A stretch of 64,000 nucleotides of DNA from Streptomyces sp. NBC_01262 (GTDB lineage Bacteria; Actinomycetota; Actinomycetes; Streptomycetales; Streptomycetaceae): the NCBI RefSeq assembly GCF_036226365.1, contig NZ_CP108462.1:62001-126000 (forward strand), read 5' to 3'. Position numbers and translations under genes: made by a program. Of this stretch, positions 36,240 through 45,513 are shown piece by piece (position 1 is the first letter of the stretch; the number at the start of each line of letters is the position of its first letter). Below the pieces are notes generated by a model. It was not told the DNA's origin. It saw only the letters and a list, made by a program, of their open reading frames with translations, and did not search any database.

Positions 36240-36279
36240 CGAGGGGCCCCGCGACGTCGGACGTCGCGGGCCCCTCGGG
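36240..36279 (-). terminator. Long GC hairpin
   Basis: GAGGGGCCCCGCGACGTC pairs with GACGTCGCGGGCCCCTC (17 bp, one bulge). It lies just after the leftward gene set of 36.3-38.9 kb, a fitting terminator. Confidence 0.75.
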
Positions 36280-36296
36280 CTTGGGGTTTACGGGTC

Positions 36297-36592
36297 TAGT
36301 CCCGGCCGGTCGCGGTGCGGCGGCGCAGGGCGAAGAGGGCGCGGCGCCGACGGCGATGAGAGCGGCGGCGGAGCCGGCGATCAGACCGGTGTTGCTGCCG
36401 CCGCCGGTCTCGGCGAGGCCGGTGGTGGTGCCGCCGGCCGGGGAGACCAACGAGGAGGGGGACGCCGCGGGCGTGGACGCCGCGGCAGCCACCAGCGTGG
36501 CAGGGCGTGCGCTCGCGGTGCCCGATGGGGGTGGGGCTGGCGCTGTCCGTCAGCGTGCCGGACCCGTTTCGCCGAGGCCAGGGGCGCGTCCG
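36297..36592 (-). pseudogene. LAETG sortase-substrate C-terminal remnant
   Basis: A frame with many Ser/Thr/Pro/Ala residues leads to GLAETGGGSNTGLIAG, a sortase class E motif, a hydrophobic segment (SAAALIAVGA) and, after a 1-nt shift, the basic tail LRRRTATGRD. A second shift is likely near 36530, where SGTLTDSASPTPIG continues in another frame. Only the cell-wall anchor part remains, directly after the secreted-type gene at 36600. Confidence 0.5.
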
Positions 36593-36599
36593 GCTAGGG

Positions 36600-37592
36600 C
36601 TAGGGCAGTTCCAGGTCCGTACAGCCGTGGCGGGCGGCGGAGCGCTGGGCGAAGGCGGCGAGGGCGGCGCGTTCGAACGTGTGGTCGGCCCAGGCGGCCG
36701 CGCCGTGGCTTGAGTCGGCGTCAACGAGGTAAAACGAGCGCTCATCGTTGCCGGGGCAACGGGCGCTGGCCCAGAGGAAGCCGGTGCGGCCGGCGAAGCT
36801 GCCTGCGGCGGAGTTTCCGGGAGAGTCGCCGTCTTGATAGGAGTATGAGTCGCGGTAGTAGGCGAGTTGCTGCTGGGCATAGAGCCCGTAGTTCGCGGTG
36901 AGCCCGTACATCGAGGTGCCGTCCTCGTCGCCGAGGACGCAGTTCTCGTAGGGGGCGGAGGCGGTGGCCACCGTCCCGCGCGCCGTGGCCACCCACTTCG
37001 GGAGGGCGGATGGCAGCCCGGCGCAGGTGCCGTCGGCCTGGCTCACCGGTTGGTACTCGGCCTCGGTGACCGGGAGCGGCACCGATCGGATGGTCGTGCC
37101 GAAGGGGGCGTGGCACTTCCAGCGGGCGGCCGCGTCCCGGGCCGCCCCGGTGGCGGTGCGGGCCAGGCGGATGCGCTGCTGCGGGTCGTTGTAGGCGCCG
37201 TGGTCAGCGTCTCGGGAGACGCTCACCACGAGGTCGGGCATGGCGCCCGAGCAGTGCAGGTGCACGCTGGCGGAGGCCGAGTCGTCACCGCCGTGGTAGT
37301 CGTAGCTGAAGAGCCCGGACCATCCGGCGCCGAGCGGCGTGGGAAGGGCGTTGCCGGTCCGTGCGGCCTCGAAGCGGGCCACGCTGAAGACGGTGAAGGT
37401 GGTGTCCTCGTCGTCGGGGTCGTGGCACAAGGCGTACAGCGTGCCGGTGCGGGCGCTGCCCTGGAAGTCGGCGCAGGGCCTGGCGGCGGCCGCGTCCCCG
37501 GGGCCGGTCTGCCACCAGATCAGTGCGGCGGCCAGCAGGGCCGCGGCGCAGGCGGCGGCGGACAGGCGCTTGGTGCGGGCGGTGAGAGTCAT
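36600..37592 (-). CDS. Secreted or membrane-anchored hypothetical protein
   Basis: 330 residues from the ATG at 37592. An N-terminal hydrophobic segment (SAAACAAALLAAALIWWQ) acts as signal anchor; the rest is extracytoplasmic, with about six Cys residues. The start overlaps the stop of the preceding gene by ATGA, and the two share style and topology, so they are probably partners. No domain recognised. Confidence 0.7.
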   Translation of the reverse strand: MTLTARTKRLSAAACAAALLAAALIWWQTGPGDAAAARPCADFQGSARTGTLYALCHDPDDEDTTFTVFSVARFEAARTGNALPTPLGAGWSGLFSYDYHGGDDSASASVHLHCSGAMPDLVVSVSRDADHGAYNDPQQRIRLARTATGAARDAAARWKCHAPFGTTIRSVPLPVTEAEYQPVSQADGTCAGLPSALPKWVATARGTVATASAPYENCVLGDEDGTSMYGLTANYGLYAQQQLAYYRDSYSYQDGDSPGNSAAGSFAGRTGFLWASARCPGNDERSFYLVDADSSHGAAAWADHTFERAALAAFAQRSAARHGCTDLELP

Positions 37593-38866
37593 TCCTGCGA
37601 CCATGCCTTTCCCAGCACGCGGCTGTCGTGGCAGTGGGCGGTGTCGGTGGGCCAGGCCTGCTTGGCGGACAGGTAGCGCGTCATTACCTCGTCCGCCGCT
37701 CGCGCGAGCTGCGCGGGGGTTGCCGAGTCACCACGGATGTCGACGCTGTGGTAGGTCGTGCCGCCGTCGCACCGGGAGACCGCCCAGAGGGTCAGTTCCA
37801 GGTCATCGCCGCCATCGTCTCCGTAGTCGGGTGAGACGGAAGGCGTCGCTACCGGGGACGGCGGTGCGGAGGCCACCGGGCCCACCCGGTCGGCGCTGTG
37901 CAGGAATTCGGCCACGGCGGTGCGGCCGAGTACCCCCGACCAGCTCGTGGCGTCGAAGCCGGTGATCTCGTCTGCCGTGTCGATCGGGTCGAGAACCGCC
38001 TTCGGGTCGGAGTCGGCGTCGTAGTCGTCGTTGCGCCAGCCCGCGCAGGCACTCATCGCGGAGGAGCCCCACACATCACCGCTGGTCTCCCACACCGTTG
38101 GAGTGATCCAGGAGCACTGCTTGGTGCTCGCGTCCGCGAGGTACCCGGGCTCGCGGTCCACGGCCCGCTGCGGCACGGCCACATCGGTACCGCCGCAGCC
38201 CTGCTTCGCGCGGATGCGGTTGGCGACCCGCGCTGCGACCCGGAAGCTCTTGAGCAGCTGCGCCCGCTCGGCGGCGGTCTTCTCGTCGGCCGTCGCGCCG
38301 GTCGGCGGCTCGTCGTCCGGCGAGGTCACGGAGGCCGTGACGTACAGGTCCTGGCTGGTACGGACCCGGCCCTTGAGTCCCTTCGGGCAGGAGGCCAGCA
38401 GCCAGGCGACGCCGTCGTCGTGCTCGCCGCCGATCAGGCCGGGCGCCCCGGTGGCGCCATCGTCGCGGTAGCCGTCCACGAGGTCGCCGGCCGCGATGTC
38501 CTCGGGCAGCGTCCCGAGCAGTGCTTCGGCGTGGACGGAGAGCACGCGGCCCTCGTCCCAGTCGATACCGCAGTCGAGCAGGGCGCGGTCCTCCTGCCCT
38601 GCCTCGATCATCGTCCCGTGCTGGCTGACGCTCCCGCCCTTGTCCTCAGGGACGGTGTCCTCTACCTCGCTGTACGGCAGCATGCCCCCGCAGGCGCCCT
38701 TGAGCTGCGCGAGATTCGCGGCGAGTTGCTGCTCGTTGCTTCTGCGTTCGTACGCCACGCAGCCGCCGACCAGCGCCGCGATCACCAGCCCGAGCAGGAT
38801 GGCGTTGCGCAGCCTTTTCGGCTCCCGCGCAGCCGTCTCCCCCGTACTCATGTCCCCCGTACCCAT
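37589..38866 (-). CDS. Membrane-anchored hypothetical protein
   Basis: About 425 residues from ATG 38866 (AGAGGG upstream; 38851 is possible). Basic start RLRNAILLGLVIAALVGGCV is a single membrane segment, followed by an acidic extracytoplasmic domain with paired Cys. Translationally coupled to the gene at 36600-37592. Function unknown; both could be surface-exposed sensors or envelope proteins. Confidence 0.7.
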   Translation of the reverse strand: MGTGDMSTGETAAREPKRLRNAILLGLVIAALVGGCVAYERRSNEQQLAANLAQLKGACGGMLPYSEVEDTVPEDKGGSVSQHGTMIEAGQEDRALLDCGIDWDEGRVLSVHAEALLGTLPEDIAAGDLVDGYRDDGATGAPGLIGGEHDDGVAWLLASCPKGLKGRVRTSQDLYVTASVTSPDDEPPTGATADEKTAAERAQLLKSFRVAARVANRIRAKQGCGGTDVAVPQRAVDREPGYLADASTKQCSWITPTVWETSGDVWGSSAMSACAGWRNDDYDADSDPKAVLDPIDTADEITGFDATSWSGVLGRTAVAEFLHSADRVGPVASAPPSPVATPSVSPDYGDDGGDDLELTLWAVSRCDGGTTYHSVDIRGDSATPAQLARAADEVMTRYLSAKQAWPTDTAHCHDSRVLGKAWSQE

Positions 38867-39190
38867 CGACTGCCCTCTCGTGACCGGACACAATCAAGTG
38901 GGCGACTGTAGCAAGTACGTCAGGCCCCGGTGGACGCCAGCACTCCGTGTGACAGAGGGCAAGCGGCCACGAGGGGGTGCGCGCCGAGGCTGCGGCCCCA
39001 TCGCAGCGGTGCCGGCCGACGCTGAAGAGGGCCAACCGACGGAATTCGCTGACCTGCTGAAACGCGGCCTCTAAGGGTGTGGGGTTCCCGCGAAGGAGTG
39101 TGGAGTTTCCCGGTGAACCGCAGATGCCGATGTCGTCGATTTGAGTGCTCAAGGCCGGTTCCCGCCGACGCGTCACCATGAGCATCGCGC

Positions 39191-40003
39191 TCACGTCGGC
39201 TGGCTCCCGGAGCCGCAGGCGCGAGTGTGGGCGTGTGCGAGGTCGAGGCGGGCCGGCGGATACGGCGGGCCGGTCCCGTCTTCCGGCATGGGGAGCAGCA
39301 GGGCGTAGGAGCGGACCATCGTGAACGCGTTGGGTTCGGGCAGGCCCATGGCGGCCAGTGCCGCGGAGGCCGCTTCGTGACGTTCCCCGTTGACGCGGAT
39401 CTCCGCCTGCACCTTGCCGGGTTGCCCTCCGTAGAAGAGCTTGATGCCGTTGAAGAACGGCGATTCCAGGTCTGCGGTGAACGTGTTCGCGATGTGGTGG
39501 AGCACGTTCGCGTCGTCCAGGGACTTCTGCAGGCGTCGGCTCTCCGCGGTGTCGACGCCGAGACCGACGGCTCCGGAGGCGATGCAGTGCCAGCCCGGAA
39601 CGCCGCGTTCGTCGTCGGGGCCGGCATGGTCGGCGAAGTGCTGGCGCCGGTCCAGGAGTTCCAGCATGCACGCGCCGGCGGTCTGCACCCATGTGTCGGC
39701 CGCCTTGGGTGCGTCCCCGGCGATCGCCACGGCGCAGTCCATGAAGGACGGCACGTCGGGCTGGAGGCTCGTGTCCGGCAGCGCGACCAGGTCGTAGTGG
39801 CGGGGGCCGCCGTGCATGGGCGGCATCACGCCGATCGCCCACCCGTGCGGACTGCTCAAGGAGTTGCCTTTGAGTTCGGTCCGTTCCGTCACACCCGGCG
39901 CATACCTTTCCAGACTGGCCTTCACTAGAGCGAGGAACTCCAGGTCCGGCAGGCGTTCGGGCGGCGGTTCGGCGTCACGCGCACGGCGTCGTATCCAGGG
40001 CAT
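39191..40003 (-). CDS. DUF6348 protein
   Basis: 270 residues. FLALVKASLERYAPG, PHGWAIGVMPPMHGGPRHYD and a later PGWHCIASGAVGLG block match the Streptomyces DUF6348 family as I know it. Cytosolic, function unknown. Upstream (40004-40448) no gene is visible over 445 bp, a comparatively A/T-containing stretch for this genome. Confidence 0.7.
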   Translation of the reverse strand: MPWIRRRARDAEPPPERLPDLEFLALVKASLERYAPGVTERTELKGNSLSSPHGWAIGVMPPMHGGPRHYDLVALPDTSLQPDVPSFMDCAVAIAGDAPKAADTWVQTAGACMLELLDRRQHFADHAGPDDERGVPGWHCIASGAVGLGVDTAESRRLQKSLDDANVLHHIANTFTADLESPFFNGIKLFYGGQPGKVQAEIRVNGERHEAASAALAAMGLPEPNAFTMVRSYALLLPMPEDGTGPPYPPARLDLAHAHTRACGSGSQPT

Positions 40004-40448
40004 GCAGTGGATCTTAGAACGCGGTCACACCCCCGGGGATGTGTCCCCGTCCGACGGTCCGCTCTGGCTCGTCGCGCAGTTCCCCGCGCTCCTGGTGCTC
40101 CAAGGTTCTCCCGACGGGTACTTCCCTTAAACGTAGTCTGCCCGCTGACGGTTCTCCGAAACCTCCTAAACCTGCTTTGACCTGGGCTTTCTCCTCGTGG
40201 AGGGGGCTACGTTGGGAGGTTGGTGGAGAGAGTTTGAGGTCTGCTGGTCTGCGGGGCGAGAGCATGACCGGGGGCCCGTAAGCTGTCGGCGATGTGGGGC
40301 CGCAGGCCCTCACCGCGCCTTGGTCCCACTGGGTCCCCGGTTGTGCTCTCGGAGGGGTCCCCGCTGATCGGCGGACCTTAAAGTCTCGGAGCTGACCGGT
40401 CCCCGTCGGGTTTGGCCTCAGGTCCGGGCGAAACCCTGGCTGCGCTCC

Positions 40449-41267
40449 CTAGACGGGGGTGGCTCGGGTCCAGATCTCTTCGGCGTGCTCGGCGAAGCGG
40501 TCGAACATGCCGCCCTCGCCGTGTCGCTCCAAGTGCAGTAGGGGCGAGTCATGGCCGACCAACCGTGCGAGGTGGGGAGTCACCAGGGCTTCGTCATCGA
40601 AGCGGAACACAGACAGTGCGATGTGCGAGGCTGCGTCCTGGACGGCAGAGAATCGCGTCTCCACCCCCTCGACTGGGCCCAGCTTGGCCAGCTCGCCGAG
40701 CGTGATTCTGATGCGCGTGGAGACCGTCAGAGGAACATCCTCGACCTCTTCACGCTGGAGCGTTACGTCACACTCGGGGTCGCCCAGCAGGAAGCGGATG
40801 CGGCACCCGGCTGAGGCCTTGGCCCGCAGTGTGGCCGAAAAGGCTGGTTGCTGCGTCCACAGGAAATAGTTGGTGTAGCCAGCGAAGAACAGGTCACGTG
40901 TGGAGTCGGCGATCAGGTCTGACCACACGGTCGAGGGGCAGGCTGATCGGTACGGGTAGCTGTGGACGATCTCCCGGTCGGTTCCGGTCTTCAGCCTGTC
41001 CGTGACTGCTTTCGGCCACAGCATTTCAGCGTCAACTCCCAACGCCTGTGAGGCGTCTTCCCGGTTCCTGGCGTGAGGAATCAGCTCTGCGTCCGCCACC
41101 CAACGTTCCACGGTCTTACTGGACACCCCTACGTGAAGTGCAAGTTTGCGGGGTGTCAAGCCAGCGGACTTCATAGCTGATCGTAGAGCTGTATTCAAGG
41201 TTCCCCCAGTGGACGTTTGGGCGTTCTTCACAGTACCGCCTGGGTGCTCCAACTGTCGCTTGTGCAT
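40449..41267 (-). CDS. XRE regulator with DUF5919/PLD-like domain
   Basis: Up to 272 residues. The helix-turn-helix is SAGLTPRKLALHVGVSSKTV, VERWV. The C-terminal domain (LIADSTRDLFFAGYTNYFLW, CRIRFLLGDPECD) matches the DUF5919 region, which has a degenerate phospholipase-D-like fold. The start is uncertain: ATG 41267, a GTG about 12 codons later or a TTG after ACTGGGGGAACC. Such genes are frequent regulators of Streptomyces integrative elements and are usually paired with the small gene that lies divergent here at 41374. Confidence 0.82.
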   Translation of the reverse strand: MHKRQLEHPGGTVKNAQTSTGGTLNTALRSAMKSAGLTPRKLALHVGVSSKTVERWVADAELIPHARNREDASQALGVDAEMLWPKAVTDRLKTGTDREIVHSYPYRSACPSTVWSDLIADSTRDLFFAGYTNYFLWTQQPAFSATLRAKASAGCRIRFLLGDPECDVTLQREEVEDVPLTVSTRIRITLGELAKLGPVEGVETRFSAVQDAASHIALSVFRFDDEALVTPHLARLVGHDSPLLHLERHGEGGMFDRFAEHAEEIWTRATPV

Positions 41268-41373
41268 GGCTCATACGTCCCGTGCGACCGGTCACGATCG
41301 AGGCAGAACGCTAGACCCCCGCGACCGCGTGAACGGCCCGGGGGCGTGGCCTCAACTGAAATGGCAGTGAGAC

Positions 41374-41667
41374 ATGAGCAGCTTACGACGGCTTCCGTTC
41401 AACGGGCCTGAGGGATCACCCGCGTTCACGCCGGACACCAACCCCAACGGGATGTTGGCCAGACTTGCCGACCAGATCGAGACTCGTCAGCTTGAAACCG
41501 GACAGGCAGTGCTCACGCTCAGTAGGCAGATGCTTGAGGATGAGGACGATCTGGAGCCGAAACAAGCGCGGTTCGTGATCATGCGTCTGGCGGAGTGCCT
41601 CGCCGACGCTCTGACGGTCGCAGAGATGCGGGGAGAGCGACTCCCCGTGCCGGAGTCGCAGGCGTGA
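41374..41667 (+). CDS. Small hypothetical protein paired with XRE/DUF5919
   Basis: 97 residues. A loop-like N-terminus (RRLPFNGPEGSPAFTPDTNP) is followed by two amphipathic helices (GMLARLADQIETRQLETGQA, ARFVIMRLAECLADALTVAE). Divergent from the regulator. Its stop overlaps the GTG of a 34-residue ORF, so the two are coupled. Confidence 0.7.
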   Translation: MSSLRRLPFNGPEGSPAFTPDTNPNGMLARLADQIETRQLETGQAVLTLSRQMLEDEDDLEPKQARFVIMRLAECLADALTVAEMRGERLPVPESQA

Positions 41668-41768
41668 AGGCGCGCTTACGGCGTAACGCCGCCGCCCTGA
41701 TGATCGTGGCGCTGGTCTGGGTGCTTCCTGCCCTGGCCATCACGATGGGGTGGCTCCGGATCCCGTAG
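41664..41768 (+). CDS. 34-residue single-helix membrane peptide
   Basis: The GTG at 41664 overlaps the previous stop (GTGA). The peptide starts with a basic KARLRRN, then one membrane segment (AAALMIVALVWVLPALAITM) and ends GWLRIP. Basic-inside topology is clear. No family known; the coupling suggests it is truly translated. Confidence 0.55.
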   Translation: MKARLRRNAAALMIVALVWVLPALAITMGWLRIP

Positions 41769-42438
41769 ATGACGGTCCCGCGCAACTAGACCCCGCCCTG
41801 GCCGGTCCCCTACCCGGCTGGGGCGGGTTGAACGGCCCCGGCTGTCCGTTTCCCCCGTGGCGGACGGTCGGGGCCTTGTGCTGCCCTCGCCTGGGCACGC
41901 GGCCGGCGGGGTGAGGCTTTGCGGGAGCTGCCATGGGGTGAGGGAACGGGGGCCTTACGCTCGCGGCGTCCGGGCAGGCACATTGCCTGCCCGCTCTGGC
42001 CCGGTCGGCTTCCCGTTCTTCTGGGCCGCCCCGTGGTCGCTGCCTGGAGCCTCGTGGTGTCGTCCTCTTGGGGCCGCGTGGTTCCGGGTCGCGGCTGGGG
42101 GCTGCCTTTCAGTCATGTGAAGGAAAGTTGGACCGATTGAGGTCGGCCCGGGGTTCGTACGCCTCGGGGTCGTCCTCGGTTGCCGGGCGGTGGCCGCTCG
42201 CGCGGCGGCCGAAGGGAAAGCCGCGCGGGGGCGGCCGAAGCCGCCCGGCGCGCCGGAGGCGCGCCCTTGAGTAAGTAGAGAAATTCTGGACCGATTCGGG
42301 CTCGGGACCGACTTGGACTGTCGCGATGGCGTCGAAGGCCGGTCCCGGGGAGTGGTCCCGGGGAAGGGATGGCTTGGGGTGGCTTCGTCTCTGCGGGCAC
42401 TTGAGCGATGCCCGAGGAATCGTCAAGCCCTATGGATG
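41769..42438. other. Gene-free 670 bp with hairpins and GGACCGA repeats
   Basis: No ORF has convincing coding character. Hairpins lie near 41788-41825 (CCCCGCCC...GGGGCGGG) and 41837-41877 (GGCCCCGGCTGTCCG pairing imperfectly). GGACCGA occurs at about 42130, 42291 and 42306. The stretch lies inside the element remnant and could include regulatory RNA or attachment sequences; I see nothing decisive. Confidence 0.4.
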
Positions 42439-42810
42439 TCAGTCGTGCCAGGTGCCCGTCCAGTCGTAGAGCGGTGCCGAGGTCGCGTACTCCCGAAGGT
42501 AGGCGATCTTCTCGCCCTCAAGTCTGGCAATCGTTGCGCCCTCGAACGTGGCTGGCTTGCCTTGCCAGGTGCAGGAGAAGATCCATTCGGCGATCAGGGC
42601 TCCCTGACAGTCGTCCTGCCAGGTGATCTTCCAGCTATCGACCGAACCACCGGCATCGAACCAGGCACGCATCCACTGTTCGACCCGTCGCTGGCCGTGG
42701 TAAACCGGGCCGTAGCATTCGGTGATCACGCAGTCGTCGGTCAACGTGGCCAGCACTCCGGCCACATCGTGGCGCCGCCAGGCGTCGATGTAGGCATGCA
42801 GTTGGTTCAT
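42439..42810 (-). CDS. SnoaL-like (NTF2-fold) protein
   Basis: 123 residues from the ATG at 42810 (GAGGAAAGG upstream). YIDAWRRHDVAGVLATLTDD, VYHGQRRVEQWMRAWF and GKPATFEGATIARLEGEKI are the standard SnoaL/NTF2 pattern. These proteins are cyclases, isomerases or ligand-binding cups; function here is open. It sits as cargo between the element regulator and the recombinase. Confidence 0.85.
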   Translation of the reverse strand: MNQLHAYIDAWRRHDVAGVLATLTDDCVITECYGPVYHGQRRVEQWMRAWFDAGGSVDSWKITWQDDCQGALIAEWIFSCTWQGKPATFEGATIARLEGEKIAYLREYATSAPLYDWTGTWHD

Positions 42811-43064
42811 CAGGGCCCTTTCCTCATTCTGACTGGATAAGAGTGTCCGCTGGTGACGTCTGATCGGGCCACAGCGGGGTGGGGCGCTCGACGAGCATCT
42901 TGCGCGGCCCGGACGTGGGCGACGGTGGTGCGGAAGCGGGTTCGGGTGGGCGGGTGGGGCGCGGCGCGATGTGAACCGATTTGCGGGCGGGAGCGGGTTG
43001 TCTATGGACATGGCAATGGCCCCGACGGCTGGGCGCTCCGTCGGGGGTTGCCGGGCTGTGTCCG

Positions 43065-44645
43065 CTAGGCGGCCTGCGTGTCGGCCTGTGCTTGGGTGGT
43101 CGTGGGGAGCAGGCTGACTGCGGCAGAGATCGTGATCCGCTCTGCTGCGCCCTTCGGGTAGAGGGTGATCTTCACGGCGTATTCGTTGAGCATCTCGCGG
43201 CGCTCGGCGTCATCCTTGGCGGCGTGCCAACGGTCGGCGATCGTCTGGCCGGTCGGCATCATGCGCATGGCTGCGGGGCGCTCGGGAAGCTCCCTCAGCT
43301 CGGCGATCTCACGCCCCATACGGGCGTACTCGGTGCAATACCACGCGGTGTCGTCCTCGGCCTCGTACAGACCCGCCGCGCGGTCATCGCGCAGCCTCTT
43401 GCGATCTGCCTCAAGCTCCTTGATCCGGGCGGCATAACCAGTTCCCGGGTCGTACTCGCGCCGGAAGACCTGGCCGGTGCCGTAGCGGGCAAGGAACCAG
43501 TCGGTGACGAACGCGTCCAGGATGCTGATTTGCATGCTGGGGGCGGGCTTGCAGTCCTGGGAGGCCAGCACCCCGAGCACGCGCCCGTTGCACCCATAGC
43601 GGGACGAGTTCGAGTTGCCCAGGATCTTCAGGGGACGCGCGCAACTCCCGCAGTCCGCTGAATGTCCCGACAGCAGGCGGGTTCCCTTCGGTGCCCGGGT
43701 GCGGGGGCGCTTGCTCGCCTTTCTCGGCGCGGTCACGGTGATGAGCTGGTCACGGGTGGCACGGTCCCACAGCTGCGGCGCGAGAGACACCGGGTGTCCG
43801 TCCTTGCCGATCACCGGGCGGCCCTGGTGCATGAGGTAGCCCAAGGATGACTCACTGGTGAGAATGTTCCGGATCGCCGGTCCGGTCCACGGGGTCCCCT
43901 TCGGCTCGCGCCCGTACATGATCGCCCGGTGATCGCGCGGGGACGGCACGGCGGCCCGGGTCAGCCGCGTCGCCTCGGTGTAGGCGGTGATCGTGCCCGT
44001 CTCGTCCGTGAGGATCCGCTCAGCCACCCTCCGGATGATCCCGGCTGCGACGGGGTCAATCTCGACGTGATCGGCCTTGGCCGTGGGAAACAGCCGGACG
44101 AACCGGTACCCGTAGGCGTTCATCTGCTTCGGCTGGCCTGCCTGACGAGCCCGCGTGGTCTCGTCCCGGTTGCGCTTCTGGATCGCCCGAAGCTCCATCT
44201 GCGCACCGAAAGACTCCGTGCTCAGCCGCATCTCATCCGTCGGGTCGTCCAGGTCCCACGGGCCGTCATGCCCGTAGGTGACCAGGATCCGGCCGGACTC
44301 GTGAATGGCGTACGCCGTGTTCAACACATCCCGCTAGTTGCGACCGATCCGGTCCACAGCCGCCCCCACGATGCCCGAATACGGGCCCATCTCATCCCGC
44401 AACCACGGACCCAGCCCCGGACGCGTCAACGGGTCCGTAGCTCCGCTCACCTCCCAATCGTCGGCGAACGCGATCACGTGCCCGCCAAGCGACGCGACCG
44501 CACTGAGGATCTGGTCAAGCTGCCGCTCCGGCGACGACGTCGCATCGGTCCTACGGCTCAGCCGACGCGCCGCCACCAAGCACTTGCCACAACCGTCATA
44601 CTCGGTAGTGATCAAGTCCCGCATGATGCCCCGCTCCGCCCTCAC
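43065..44645 (-). pseudogene. Large serine recombinase with an in-frame TAG
   Basis: Resolvase domain (RRLSRRTDATSSPERQLDQI holds the catalytic Ser; VDRIGRN ends the first part). A TAG codon at 44334-44336 interrupts an otherwise continuous frame of 526 sense codons. After it come RDVLNTAYAIHESGRILVTY, the recombinase domain, a zinc-ribbon (GSCARPL) and a coiled coil (IKELEADRKRLRDDRA). CAG-to-TAG would explain the stop by one base. Integrases of this type insert actinophages and integrative elements. Without readthrough the enzyme is dead. Confidence 0.88.
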
Positions 44646-44809
44646 ACCAAAGTGTGTTTAACGGAAGCCCCCGGAGAGGGCCGTCGCCGTCCCGCGGTCC
44701 GTCGTGGAACGCCGAGGCAGCCGCCCAACCGACTGACCTTGCGCCTCGCGCATTCCGTCACCTCGAGCACCGCATTTCGTCGGTTGCCCAAGAGACGCGG
44801 AGAGGCCGT

Positions 44810-45029
44810 TGCGCAAAGGTTCAGGAAGGGCTGCGCAACGACGGCGGCGCCCCCACCGACAGCAGCGCGACCGGCTTGTGCAACCGCCTGCGCAGTACTC
44901 GCGCCACGATTGCGCACTGGGCAGTGCGGGCGCTGGGAGGCGTCGCGGATTCTGCGCAGTCCCCGTGTCACGGCTGCGCAATCGGGCTGCGCAATCGCCC
45001 GCCGAGGAACACGCGCACGGCGATGCGCA
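44810..45029. repeat. Cluster of eight TGCGCA palindromes in phased pairs
   Basis: TGCGCA starts at 44810, 44832, 44889, 44911, 44953, 44975, 44988 and 45024. Three pairs are spaced exactly 22 bp. Eight further copies occur at 45687-45927 inside the TcpC gene. The density is far above chance for this composition. Possibly binding sites for a transfer or replication protein. Confidence 0.6.
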
Positions 45030-45143
45030 AGGCACGGCCAGGCCCGAGCGCCGGAGGGGAACGGCAGCCGGAGAGGACCGCTTGGCTGCCCCTTGCGGGT
45101 TGGTGAGTGGGATCGGTCGGAGCCTGCGAGGCGGTGAGCAGGC

Positions 45144-45446
45144 GTGGTGAGTTCGTCCGAGGCCGTGGTGAGTTTTTCCGGCGGGCGGCCGGACCGTGGT
45201 GAGTTTCCGTGGCGGCCGTGGTGAGTTGTCGTTCGATGCCGTGGTGATTGGCGGCAAGGCCGTGGTGAGTTCGGAATCTCTTGGATTCCGGCCCGGCCCT
45301 CTCGCCTCCCCGCGTGCTGGCGGGGCGGAGGCAAAACGCCCGTGACCAGGCATGGTGAGTGGCAGCGCCAACTCACCACAGGTGCCGAAAACTCACCACG
45401 GGCGCTGTGGCCGAACCGTGATCGCCAGGGGTTCTGGTGGTGAGCG
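45144..45446. repeat. GTGGTGAGTT iteron array
   Basis: Five exact forward copies (45144, 45165, 45196, 45218, 45262). Degenerate forward copies lie at 45241, 45352 and 45437, and two exact reverse copies at 45370 and 45390. Spacing of the first six is 21, 31, 22, 23 and 21 bp, i.e. two or three helical turns. Most copies are preceded by GCC or CC. Located between recombinase and conjugation genes, where a replication or transfer origin would be expected. Confidence 0.7.
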
Positions 45447-45513
45447 AATCGGTGAATGGTGCGGGGCTCCATAGGGGCATCAGCCGTTTCGCCCCTTCCC
45501 CAGGAGCCCCTGC

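Noticed and set aside
40004..40448. tRNA or structured RNA in the gap
   Set aside because: I could not fold a cloverleaf or find conserved tRNA boxes by eye; a tRNA or Rfam scan would be needed to be sure.
44654..45106. Forward 150-residue frame in the repeat region
   Set aside because: Amino-acid use is dominated by the TGCGCA and GC-rich repeats, and there is no recognisable domain or ribosome site.
45144..45446. CRISPR-like array
   Set aside because: The repeated unit is only about 10-13 bp, copies occur in both orientations, spacing is 20-31 bp with no unique spacers of normal length, and no cas genes are present.
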